Notes: generated from the letters alone by a model not told the origin. Counted from the stretch's first letter, positions 1-6,707 are shown. The stretch: 7,757 nt of DNA from an uncultured Pseudomonadota bacterium (GCA_903909415.1 CAIVVS010000314.1:1-7757); one strand, 5' to 3'. Translations and numbers: made by a program.

Positions 1-1285
1 CACCAAGGCGGTCCCGCAGCCAGACGGCTCGTTCCGCCTTTCCGGCCAGAAGATCTTCATCACCTACGGCGAGCACGACTACACCGAGAACATCATCCAC
101 ATGGTGCTCGGCCGCATCGAAGGCGCGCCCGAGGGCGTGAAGGGCATCTCGCTTTTCGTGGTGCCCAAGTTCCTCGTGAACGACGACGGCAGCCTCGGTT
201 CGCGCAACGACGCGAAATGCGCCTCGCTCGAACACAAGCTCGGCATCCACGCGAGCCCGACCGCGGTGATGATCTACGGCGAGAAGGACGGCGCGATCGG
301 CACCCTGGTCGGCGAGGAGAACCGCGGCCTGGAGTACATGTTCATCATGATGAACGCGGCGCGCTTCGCCGTCGGCCTGGAGGGCGTGGCGATCGCCGAG
401 CGCGCCTACCAGCAGGCGCTGGAGTACGCGCGCCAGCGGGTGCAGAGCCGCGACCTCACCGGCGGCCCGAAGTCGGTGACCATCATCCACCACCCCGACG
501 TGCGCCGGATGCTGATGACCATGAAGGCGCTGACCGAGGCGACGCGGGCGCTGGCCTGCGTGACGGCGGCGTCCATGGACATCGCGCACCGCCACCCGGA
601 CAAGGCGCAGCGCGAGCGCCACCAGGCCTTCGTCGACCTGATGATCCCCATCGTCAAGGGCTGGAGCACCGAGTCCGGCATCGAGGTGGCGTCGCATGGC
701 GTGCAGGTGCACGGCGGCATGGGCTTCATCGAGGAAACCGGCGCGGCGCAGCACCTGCGCGATGCGCGCATCACCACCATCTACGAAGGCACGACCGGCA
801 TCCAGTCCAACGACCTGGTGGGCCGCAAGATCGCCCGCGAGGGCGGCGCGACCGCCAAGGCGGTGATCGCGATGATGCGCGCCACCGAAGCCGAACTGGG
901 CAAGGCGGCGGGCGCCAATGGCGGCAAGCACGACGCCGACCTGGCGGCGATCCGCAAGGCGCTGGGTGCGGGCATTGCCGCGGTGGGCGAGTGCGTGGAC
1001 TGGATCGTCGCGACCTATGCGTCAGACATCAAGGCAGTGCACGCGGGTTCGGTACCCTTCCTGAAGCTGATGGGCATCACCACCGGCGGCTGGCAGATGG
1101 CGCGCGCGGCGCTGGTGGCCACGCGCCAGCTGGGCGCGGGCGAGGGCGACGCGGCCTTCCTGGATGCGAAGATCACCACGGCGCGGTTTTTCGCCGACCA
1201 CATCCTGTCCCAGGCGGGTGGGCTGCGCGATTCGATTGTCGGCGGTGCCAGCGGCGTGCTGGCCCTGGCCGAGGACCAGTTCTAG
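1..1285 (+). CDS. acyl-CoA dehydrogenase, C-terminal 427 residues (5' end outside window)
   Basis: This is an FAD-dependent acyl-CoA dehydrogenase that introduces the alpha-beta double bond into an acyl-CoA and gives its electrons to ETF. The reading frame is open from base 2, so the ATG at 101 is internal: the 33 codons before it read as family sequence (FRLSGQKIFITYGEHDYTEN). About 427 residues are visible. Relatives with this C-terminal extension are usually near 590-600 residues, so roughly the first 165-170 are missing. GGMGFIEETGAAQ followed by ITTIYEGTTGIQ is the C-terminal helical domain. The Glu of IYEGT (codon 785-787) aligns with the catalytic base Glu376 of MCAD. After it comes an extra domain of about 150 residues, as in the large MCAD-like/DmdC-like subfamily (acetyl-CoA dehydrogenase-like C-terminal domain). 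The substrate cannot be read from this sequence. The gene converges on the GNAT gene with a 16-nt gap. ETF-QO in the same window supports a beta-oxidation role. Confidence 0.95.
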   Translation, partial: TKAVPQPDGSFRLSGQKIFITYGEHDYTENIIHMVLGRIEGAPEGVKGISLFVVPKFLVNDDGSLGSRNDAKCASLEHKLGIHASPTAVMIYGEKDGAIGTLVGEENRGLEYMFIMMNAARFAVGLEGVAIAERAYQQALEYARQRVQSRDLTGGPKSVTIIHHPDVRRMLMTMKALTEATRALACVTAASMDIAHRHPDKAQRERHQAFVDLMIPIVKGWSTESGIEVASHGVQVHGGMGFIEETGAAQHLRDARITTIYEGTTGIQSNDLVGRKIAREGGATAKAVIAMMRATEAELGKAAGANGGKHDADLAAIRKALGAGIAAVGECVDWIVATYASDIKAVHAGSVPFLKLMGITTGGWQMARAALVATRQLGAGEGDAAFLDAKITTARFFADHILSQAGGLRDSIVGGASGVLALAEDQF

Positions 1286-1301
1286 CCGGGCCCTGCGGGT
1301 G

Positions 1302-1952
1302 CTACTGCAGGGGCTTGTCTGCCCGAGCATGGCCCGGGGCGGGTAGGGCGGGCGGGGCGATTTCCGCATGGCGCAGCGTCGCGCCCTCGGGATGCGCGCC
1401 GATGCGAAAGCCCAGCGAGCGCAGCATGTGCAGCATCGGCTGGTTGGTGGCCAGCACGTCGCCGGTGAGACGCTCCAGGCCGGCCTGCCTGGCGTGTTCC
1501 AGCAGGTGGCGCAGCAGGCGGCTGCCGATGCCGCGGCCCTGCCAGTCGTCGGCGACCGTGACGGCGAACTCCGCCGTGTGGCCGTCGTCCAGGCCCATGT
1601 AGCGCGCCACGCCGATCAGCGTTTCCTCGCCCTCGAGGAAGGTGGTGGCGACGTAGGCCATGTCGCGCACGTAGTCCAGGTCGGTGAACCGCGCGAGCAT
1701 GGCCGGCGACAGGGCGGTGCCGCCGCCCAGGAATCGGTTGTAGCGCGAGTCGGCCGACAGGCGATGCACGAAGGTGGCTACCAGCGTGTCGTCGTCCGCG
1801 CGGATCGGGCGCACGGTGATCGAATGGTCCAGTCCCAGCGGCCAAGTGGTTACCAGGTGGCCCGGATACACGCCGGCGGTCCGTGCCGGCAGGGTCGGCC
1901 CCAGCGGGCTGGCCAGGGCAGGGCCCGGGGGCGGAATCGCGAAGGGCCTCAT
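1302..1952 (-). CDS. GNAT family N-acetyltransferase
   Basis: A 216-residue acetyl-CoA-dependent acetyltransferase. The first 44 residues are Pro/Gly/Ala-rich and look non-catalytic. The GNAT fold starts at ITVRPIRADDD (about 45-55). Motif A is at about 127-150, with the pyrophosphate-binding loop Q138-G-R-G-I-G143. Motif B is N170QPMLHMLRSLGF182. The RPIRxxDxxLxxxFxxRLSxxSRYxRF pattern near the start of the fold resembles the catalytic domain of Pat/YfiQ-type protein lysine acetyltransferases, which suggests a protein substrate. That is an inference and other substrates are possible. The start codon overlaps the tetR stop as ATGA, so the two genes are probably translationally coupled, and this supports the chosen start even though I see no good Shine-Dalgarno. 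A short Pro/Ala-rich tail (about 199-216) follows the fold. The gene converges with the acyl-CoA dehydrogenase. Confidence 0.9.
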   Translation of the reverse strand: MRPFAIPPPGPALASPLGPTLPARTAGVYPGHLVTTWPLGLDHSITVRPIRADDDTLVATFVHRLSADSRYNRFLGGGTALSPAMLARFTDLDYVRDMAYVATTFLEGEETLIGVARYMGLDDGHTAEFAVTVADDWQGRGIGSRLLRHLLEHARQAGLERLTGDVLATNQPMLHMLRSLGFRIGAHPEGATLRHAEIAPPALPAPGHARADKPLQ

Positions 1953-2545
1953 TGCAGTGGCCCGCAGTCCCGCACCAGCCGGTCGAACCAGGTCAGCATG
2001 CGTTGCGGCGCGCGGGCATCACCCAGCAGGCGCCGGTCGTGGTGGCTCGCCATCAGGATGCCGAACAGTTCGAAGGACACCTGCCAGGCGTCCGTGTCGG
2101 CGCGGAAGTGGCCCTGATCGACCGCCAGGCGCACGGCCTTGGCCAGCGCGCCGCGCAGCTGCTTCTGGCCGTCGACCAGCAGGTCCCGCACCGGGCCCGG
2201 ACGGTCGTCGAATTCGATGGCGGCTGCGAGGATCATGCAGCCGCCGGGGCCGGCGCTGGAATCGAGGTACTGCAGCCAGTTCTCGACGATGGCGCGCAGG
2301 CGCGGCAGTCCGCGAGGCTGTTTCAGGGCGGGAGCGAACACGCAGGCCTCGAAACGGGCTTGGGCGGCCTTAAGTGCCTGAATCTGCAGGTCTTCCTTGG
2401 AGCCGAAATGGGCGAACAGTCCGCTCTTGGACATGGCCATCCGGTCGGCCAGCGTACCGATGGACAGGCCCTCCAGCCCGACCAGACTGGCCAGGTCGAC
2501 CGCCTCGTTGAGGATGGTGGATTTGGTTCGTTCGCCTTTGCGCAT
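1949..2545 (-). CDS. TetR/AcrR family transcriptional regulator
   Basis: A 198-residue one-component regulator, normal length for the family. The N-terminus MRKGERTKSTILNEAVDLAS is a typical TetR helix 1. The helix-turn-helix lies at about 28-47 (SIGTLADRMAMSKSGLFAHF) and is followed by GSKEDLQ. The C-terminal ligand/dimerisation half contains GGCMILAAAIEFDDRPGPVRD (about 101-121), a pattern seen in several uncharacterised proteobacterial TetR proteins; its ligand is unknown. An in-frame TAA four codons upstream (2557-2555) rules out a longer N-terminus. There is no Shine-Dalgarno before the ATG. The gene is first in a two-gene operon with the GNAT acetyltransferase (4-nt overlap), so that enzyme is an obvious candidate target. 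A dyad just upstream (2558-2569) suggests autoregulation. Confidence 0.95.
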   Translation of the reverse strand: MRKGERTKSTILNEAVDLASLVGLEGLSIGTLADRMAMSKSGLFAHFGSKEDLQIQALKAAQARFEACVFAPALKQPRGLPRLRAIVENWLQYLDSSAGPGGCMILAAAIEFDDRPGPVRDLLVDGQKQLRGALAKAVRLAVDQGHFRADTDAWQVSFELFGILMASHHDRRLLGDARAPQRMLTWFDRLVRDCGPLQ

Positions 2546-2551
2546 GGCAGC

Positions 2552-2580
2552 AATTTAGCACGAACGTGCGGTCTTTTAAA
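2552..2580 (-). promoter_or_regulatory. candidate sigma70-type promoter for tetR-GNAT
   Basis: On the minus strand a -35-like TTTAAA (2580-2575) is separated by exactly 17 nt from a -10-like TAAATT (2557-2552). Each matches the consensus at 4 of 6 positions. The -10 ends only 6 nt before the ATG, so transcription would start at or next to the start codon and the mRNA would be leaderless. This fits the absence of a Shine-Dalgarno. The call is by eye. Confidence 0.45.
2558..2569. promoter_or_regulatory. candidate TetR operator (12-bp dyad)
   Basis: GCACGAACGTGC: the half-sites GCACG and CGTGC are perfectly complementary around a 2-bp centre. The dyad lies inside the 17-nt spacer of the candidate tetR promoter and ends 12 nt before the start codon. 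This is a typical position for a TetR-family autorepressor to block RNA polymerase. Assignment to this TetR protein rests only on position. Confidence 0.5.
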
Positions 2581-2632
2581 GCCGGGATAAGAACCTGCTT
2601 TTCCCGCCAGATCCGCGCCCGGCCCCGGGAGG

Positions 2633-4867
2633 TCAGGCTTCCTGCAGCGCTCTGAGCTCGACGTTGGTGTAGCGCAGGCGCATCGCCAGCACCCGGGCCA
2701 GGCCTTCCATCAGGTCTGCGGCCAGCTTGCGGTGCTCGGCGGCGAATACGTCGAAGCGCGCTCGGGACAGCACAAACAGCTCCGTATCCAGCGCCGCCAC
2801 CGCGTCGGCCGAGCGCGTCTCGTGGTCCAGGAAGGACATCTCGCCGAGGAAGTTGCCGCGGCCGAAGGTGGCGAGGTGGTGGGCGTGGTCCCCGTTGATC
2901 GGCAACTCGACGCGCACCGAGCCCCGGCGGATCAGGAACAGTTCGTCGCCGGTGTCCCCGCGCAGGAAGATCTTCTCGCCGGCCTTGACGCTGCGCTTGT
3001 CCATGCAGGCCTCGAGCGCTGCCAGCGTCTCCACCTTGCGCTTTGCGAACAGGTCGATCTCGCGCAGCTCGAACAGCCCGCGTTCGTGCTGCGCCAGCCG
3101 CTCGCGCTCCAGTATCCGGTCCTCGACCCATTCCAGCGCATCGTCCAGTTCCGGGAACAGCAGGGCGTTGCGCCCCGGCTTCACCAGGCCGACCTGGGTG
3201 AAGTACTGGCGCATGTCCTGGCCCGAGGGCACGGAGCGCGGCACCTCGCTGAACAGCAGGTAGGCGCCGCGCTCGGTCAGCATGTCGGCCACCAGCTCCA
3301 GCATGTGCGCCGCGGTGACGTCCATGGACTGCAGCCGGCGCATGTCCAGTATCAGGTAGTCGCGTGTCTTGAGTTCGGGCTCCAGCGCGCGGAACAGCTC
3401 GTCGGTGGTGCCGAAGAACAGGCTGCCCTGCAGCTCCACGATGACGGTCTGCTCGCCGTGCGCCTCCAGCACCGCGCGCTCGTCGTGGTGGCGGATCTGC
3501 TTGGAGAACATCTCGCCGCCATGGGACTTGCGTCGTACGGTGGAGCTGGCGATCTGCTCGCGGATGAACAGCACCAGCGCCAGGCCTATGCCCACGCCCG
3601 AGGCGGCGATCAGGCTCACCGTCTCGGCCACCGCGACCACCGCCACGATCACCATGAAGTCGAGGATGGTCGAGCGCGAGCGCAGCAGGTGCAGGCTGTT
3701 CCTGTCGAACATGCGAAAGCCGATCACGATCAGGATCGCCGCCAGCGCTGGCACCGGCACCCAGGCGATCACCGAGCCGAGCAGCAGGAAGGCCGCCAGC
3801 GCCAGCGCGCCTTCGATCATCCCCGAGCGCCCGGTGGTCGCGCCGCTGGACAGGTTGACCAGGGTCGCGCCCATGGTGCCCGCGCCCGGGATGCCGCCGA
3901 CCACGGCGGATGTGATGTTGCCCAGGCCCTGGCCGACCAGTTCGCGGTTGGAATCGTGCCGGCTGCGGGTCAGTGAATCCAGCACCACGCAGGTCTTGAG
4001 CGTGTCGATGGACAGCAGCACCGCAAGGGTGGCCGCGGGCACCAGCAGCTGTTTCAGGTCTTCCAGGCTCATCCTGCCGATGGCGCTCCAGCGCCCGGCC
4101 AGGGTGTCGAGGAATCCGGCATCCGAGCCGGCGCCGCTTCCGCCGAGGGCGCCGACCACCAGCGAGTTCCCCTTGAGCGTGAGCATGGCCGGGTCGAACA
4201 TCGCCAGCGCGAAGTAGCTGGCGATGCCCGCCAGCAGCGCGAGGATGGCGGCTGGCACCGCGCTGGTGACGCGCGGCGCGCCGAGCATGACCGCGACGGT
4301 GACCACGCCGACGACGATGCCCGGCCATTGCCAGGTGGCCGGCAGGCGCACGGCGTCCCAGAAATGCGCGCCGTAGGGCGCGCCCAGGAACTTGGGCACC
4401 TGGCTGAGGATGATGATCAGGCCGACGCCGCTGAGGTAGCCGCTGACCACGGGGTAGGGCATGTACTTGATCAGCCTGCCGAGTCGGGCGAGGCCGAACA
4501 GGACCTGCAGCGCGCCCGCCAGCACCGCGACCAGCGTCAGCATCAGCACGATGCCGCCGGGTTCCACGCCCTGGTCGACCAGCCCGATGGCCAAGGCGCT
4601 CAGCACGGCGGCGGCCGGCGCGCAGGGCGCGGAGATGAGCCGTCGGGTGCCCCCGAAACTCGCGGCCACCAGGCCGACGGCGGTCGCGCCGAGGATGCCG
4701 GCGAGCGCGCCCTGCGCGCCATAGCCCGACCCCATCGAGGCAAAGATGGTGACGCCGAAGGCGATCGACGAGGGCAGGGCCACCAGCATGGCAGCCAGCC
4801 CGCCCCAGAAATCCCCGGCGATGCCGCTGTCCGCGCTTGTCGCAGCTGCCGCAGTGTCAGTGGCCAT
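2633..4867 (-). CDS. SulP/SLC26 family anion transporter with STAS and cyclic nucleotide-binding domains
   Basis: A 744-residue inner-membrane transporter. Residues about 20-436 are the hydrophobic SulP core with roughly a dozen membrane segments. The conserved stretch NRELVGQGLGN (307-317), then GGIPGAGTMGATLVN (324-338) and GMIEG, matches the SulP TM9-TM10 region. Residues about 472-585 are a cytoplasmic STAS domain (VIVELQGSLFFGTTDELF, then LILDMRRLQSMDVTAAHML). Residues about 605-735 are a cyclic nucleotide-binding domain. Its phosphate-binding cassette F673LGEMSFLDHETRSADA689 keeps G675-E676 and R685-S686-A687, so cAMP/cGMP binding is plausible. Many SulP proteins stop after STAS, so the CNBD is an added regulatory module. 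The anion (sulfate, bicarbonate, dicarboxylate or other) cannot be told from sequence, and no carbonic anhydrase or sulfur gene is nearby. An in-frame TGA two codons upstream (4873-4871) makes 4867 the first possible ATG. A FNR/CRP-type box lies 52 nt upstream of it. Confidence 0.93.
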   Translation of the reverse strand: MATDTAAAATSADSGIAGDFWGGLAAMLVALPSSIAFGVTIFASMGSGYGAQGALAGILGATAVGLVAASFGGTRRLISAPCAPAAAVLSALAIGLVDQGVEPGGIVLMLTLVAVLAGALQVLFGLARLGRLIKYMPYPVVSGYLSGVGLIIILSQVPKFLGAPYGAHFWDAVRLPATWQWPGIVVGVVTVAVMLGAPRVTSAVPAAILALLAGIASYFALAMFDPAMLTLKGNSLVVGALGGSGAGSDAGFLDTLAGRWSAIGRMSLEDLKQLLVPAATLAVLLSIDTLKTCVVLDSLTRSRHDSNRELVGQGLGNITSAVVGGIPGAGTMGATLVNLSSGATTGRSGMIEGALALAAFLLLGSVIAWVPVPALAAILIVIGFRMFDRNSLHLLRSRSTILDFMVIVAVVAVAETVSLIAASGVGIGLALVLFIREQIASSTVRRKSHGGEMFSKQIRHHDERAVLEAHGEQTVIVELQGSLFFGTTDELFRALEPELKTRDYLILDMRRLQSMDVTAAHMLELVADMLTERGAYLLFSEVPRSVPSGQDMRQYFTQVGLVKPGRNALLFPELDDALEWVEDRILERERLAQHERGLFELREIDLFAKRKVETLAALEACMDKRSVKAGEKIFLRGDTGDELFLIRRGSVRVELPINGDHAHHLATFGRGNFLGEMSFLDHETRSADAVAALDTELFVLSRARFDVFAAEHRKLAADLMEGLARVLAMRLRYTNVELRALQEA

Positions 4868-4872
4868 GGGTC

Positions 4873-4880
4873 ACCATAGC
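4873..4880 (-). promoter_or_regulatory. candidate extended -10 for the SulP gene
   Basis: The minus strand shows TG-C-TATGGT: an extended -10 TG pair followed by TATGGT (4878-4873), 4 of 6 to consensus, ending 5 nt before the ATG. No good -35 lies 17 nt upstream (TCGCAG), which would fit an activator-dependent promoter. A start site near 4867 would put the FNR/CRP-type box centre (4926.5) about 60 nt upstream, close to the class I position of -61.5. This is weak evidence, from a match by eye in GC-rich DNA. Confidence 0.3.
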
Positions 4881-4919
4881 AACCGGGGGCGGTCGCTGCG
4901 AGCGCGGGTCGCACCGCAA

Positions 4920-4933
4920 TTGACGCAGGTCAA
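4920..4933. promoter_or_regulatory. FNR/FixK/DNR-type binding site
   Basis: TTGACGCAGGTCAA is a perfect inverted repeat, TTGAC-N4-GTCAA. It fits the TTGAY-N4-RTCAA consensus of the FNR/FixK/DNR branch of the CRP/FNR superfamily; the CRP consensus is TGTGA-N6-TCACA. It lies in the gap between the ETF-QO stop and the SulP start, on the upstream side of the SulP gene, so the SulP gene is the only likely target. The motif is seen directly. That it is bound, and by which regulator, is inference. Confidence 0.65.
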
Positions 4934-4934
4934 A

Positions 4935-4959
4935 GCCCCGGCGGTGGCCGGCCGGGGGC
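4935..4959 (-). terminator. possible weak terminator after ETF-QO
   Basis: An 8-bp GC stem (4935-4942 with 4951-4959, one bulged base, 8-nt loop) begins 7 nt after the ETF-QO stop and is followed on the minus strand by only three T residues. The stem is strong but the U-tract is poor, so termination may be partial and some read-through into the SulP gene is possible. Confidence 0.35.
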
Positions 4960-4965
4960 CGGACC

Positions 4966-6624
4966 TTACATGTTCGGGTAGGTCGGCCCTTCGCCGCCCT
5001 GCGGCGTCACCCAGACGATGTTCTGCGTCGGGTCCTTGATGTCGCAGGTCTTGCAGTGCACGCAGTTCTGCGCGTTGATCTGCAGCCGGTCGGCGCCACC
5101 GTCGGCCTTGACGTACTCGTACACGCCGGCCGGGCAGTAGCGTGCCTCGGGCCCGGCGTAACGCGCCAGGTTGACCGCCACCGGCACCGATGCGTCCTTC
5201 AGCGTCAGGTGGATCGGCTGGTCTTCCTCGTGGTTGGTGTTGGAGATGAACACCGAGGACAGCCGGTCGAAGGTGAGCTTGCCGTCGGGCTTGGGGTAGT
5301 CGATCGGTTGGCACTCGGCCGCCGGGCGCAGCATGGCGTGGTCCGCGTGCTTGTGGTGCAGGGTCCAGGGGAACTTGCCGCCGAGCACGAACTGCTCCAG
5401 CCCGACCATGGCGGTGCCCAGGTACAGCCCCTTGCCCATCCATTGCTTGAAGTTGCGCGCCTGCCAGAGTTCGTCGAACAGCCAGGACTCGCGGAACGCC
5501 TTGGGGTAGTCGGACAACTCGTCGCCGCGGCGACCGGCCTGCAGGGCGTCGAAGGCCGCGCCGGCGGCCAGCATCCCGGACTTGATCGCCGCATGGCTGC
5601 CCTTGATGCGCGAGGCATTCAGGAAGCCGGCGTCATCGCCAATGAGTCCGCCGCCCGGGAACACCAGCTTGGGCAGGGACATCACGCCGCCAGCCGCGAT
5701 GGCGCGCGCGCCGTAGGCGATGCGCTTGCCGCCCTCGAAAAAGCCGCGGATCGCGGGGTGGGTCTTGTAGCGCTGGAACTCCTCGTAGGGCGAGAGCCAG
5801 GGGTTGGTGTAGGCGAGGCCCACCACGAAGCCCACGGAAACCAGGTTGTCCTCCATGTGATAGAGGAACGACCCGCCGTAAGTGTCCGACTGCAGCGGCC
5901 AGCCGGCCGAGTGGATCACCAGGCCGGGCTGGTGCTGCTTCGGGTCGATTTCCCAGAGCTCCTTCAGGCCCAGGCCATAGACCTGCGGGTCGGCGTCCTT
6001 GTTGAGCCCGTACTTCGCCATCAGCTGCCGGCCGAGGTGCCCACGGCATCCCTCGGCGAACAGGGTGTAGCGCGCATGCAGTTCCATGCCGCGCTGGAAG
6101 TTCGGCCCTGGCTGGCCGTCGCGGCCCACGCCCATGTCGCCGGTGGCCACGCCGCGCACCGCGCCCTGGTCGTCGTACAGGATCTCGGCGCCCGCGAAGC
6201 CCGGGTAGATCTCCACCCCGAGTTCCTCCGCCTTGCTGCCCAGCCAGCGGCACACGTTGGCCAGGCTGACCACGTAGTTGCCGTGGTTCTGGAAGCAGCC
6301 GGGCAGCAGGCCATTGGGCACCTGGCGCGCGCCGGATTCGGTCAGGAACAGGAAACGGTCCTCGCTCACCGCGGTCTTGATGGGCGCGTCCTGCGACTGC
6401 CAGTCCGGGATCAGTTCGTTGATCGCGCGCGGGTCCATCACCGCGCCGGACAGGATGTGCGCGCCGACCTCGGCGCCTTTCTCGATCACGCAGACGCCGA
6501 TTTCGGCGCCTTTCTCCGCGGCCAGCTGCTTGAGCCGGATCGCGGCCGACAGGCCCGCCGGGCCACCGCCGACGATGACCACGTCGTATTCCATCGATTC
6601 TCGCTGCGCGGCTGCGTCGCTCAC
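4966..6624 (-). CDS. electron transfer flavoprotein:ubiquinone oxidoreductase (ETF-QO)
   Basis: A 552-residue membrane-associated flavoprotein that takes electrons from reduced ETF and reduces ubiquinone, linking acyl-CoA dehydrogenases to the respiratory chain. The length is normal for bacterial ETF-QO. The N-terminal Rossmann FAD motif is VVIVGGGPAGLSAAI (15-29). HILSGAVMDPRAINELIPDW (56-75) is highly characteristic of the family. The C-terminal 4Fe-4S ligands are visible as C497 (YCPAG) and C521, C524, C527 (NCVHCKTCDIKDP), so all four are present. The chosen start is GTG at 6624, supported by GGGGAG at 6636-6631 with 6-nt spacing. Met11 is an alternative start with a poorer ribosome site. 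The gene diverges from the thioesterase gene across a palindromic bidirectional promoter. The acyl-CoA dehydrogenase elsewhere in the window would be an upstream electron donor through ETF. Confidence 0.98.
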   Translation of the reverse strand: MSDAAAQRESMEYDVVIVGGGPAGLSAAIRLKQLAAEKGAEIGVCVIEKGAEVGAHILSGAVMDPRAINELIPDWQSQDAPIKTAVSEDRFLFLTESGARQVPNGLLPGCFQNHGNYVVSLANVCRWLGSKAEELGVEIYPGFAGAEILYDDQGAVRGVATGDMGVGRDGQPGPNFQRGMELHARYTLFAEGCRGHLGRQLMAKYGLNKDADPQVYGLGLKELWEIDPKQHQPGLVIHSAGWPLQSDTYGGSFLYHMEDNLVSVGFVVGLAYTNPWLSPYEEFQRYKTHPAIRGFFEGGKRIAYGARAIAAGGVMSLPKLVFPGGGLIGDDAGFLNASRIKGSHAAIKSGMLAAGAAFDALQAGRRGDELSDYPKAFRESWLFDELWQARNFKQWMGKGLYLGTAMVGLEQFVLGGKFPWTLHHKHADHAMLRPAAECQPIDYPKPDGKLTFDRLSSVFISNTNHEEDQPIHLTLKDASVPVAVNLARYAGPEARYCPAGVYEYVKADGGADRLQINAQNCVHCKTCDIKDPTQNIVWVTPQGGEGPTYPNM

Positions 6625-6630
6625 TGAATG

Positions 6631-6636
6631 CTCCCC
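6631..6636 (-). promoter_or_regulatory. ribosome binding site of ETF-QO
   Basis: GGGGAG on the minus strand, 6 nt before the GTG at 6624. It decides the start in favour of GTG over the in-frame ATG ten codons downstream. Confidence 0.75.
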
Positions 6637-6644
6637 GGGAGGTG

Positions 6645-6666
6645 AGGGCGAATTATAATTCGCCCT
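6645..6666. promoter_or_regulatory. 22-bp perfect palindrome with a TATAAT on each strand (bidirectional promoter)
   Basis: The block is perfectly self-complementary over 22 bp, centred between 6655 and 6656. Its arms are AGGGCG and CGCCCT and its 10-bp core is AATTATAATT. The core carries an exact TATAAT on the + strand (6654-6659) and, by symmetry, on the minus strand (6657-6652). The minus -10 predicts a start near 6645 and a 5' UTR of about 20 nt carrying the ETF-QO ribosome site. The plus -10 predicts a start near 6666 and a leader of about 42 nt for the thioesterase. I see no convincing -35 for either direction. It is also the only AT-rich island in the neighbourhood and could double as an operator for a dimeric regulator. 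Confidence 0.75.
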
Positions 6667-6707
6667 GCTTCGCCAACCGCGCCGGAATCATCCGCGCCCG
6701 CCACCCC

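Noticed and set aside
217..1602. A 461-codon + frame overlapping the acyl-CoA dehydrogenase and running into the GNAT region
   Set aside because: Its translation is mostly Arg/Gly/Ala/His repeats from the wrong frame. The dehydrogenase and GNAT frames carry catalytic motifs.
2581..2632. A possible terminator after the SulP gene
   Set aside because: The GC-rich stretch has only a 5-bp self-complementary CCCGG/CCGGG with a 2-nt centre and no T-run on the minus strand. I see no supported terminator here.
3741..3752. GCCAGCGCTGGC palindrome
   Set aside because: It lies inside the SulP coding region. A palindrome of this length and composition is easily reached by chance in GC-rich coding DNA.
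2732..3976. A 414-codon open frame on the + strand opposite the SulP gene
   Set aside because: It is also an antisense shadow, rich in Gln, His, Ala, Val and Arg, with no recognisable domain. The minus strand has clear SulP, STAS and CNBD motifs.
5056..6627. A 523-codon open frame on the + strand opposite ETF-QO
   Set aside because: It is an antisense shadow of a confidently recognised gene in high-GC DNA. Its translation is low-complexity (rich in Val, Gly, Ala, Leu, His, Gln) and matches no family I recognise.
6642..6707. A 22-residue N-terminal extension of the thioesterase from GTG at 6642
   Set aside because: It would begin upstream of the predicted transcription start (about 6666), and the sequence before 6708 has no resemblance to the thioesterase family.
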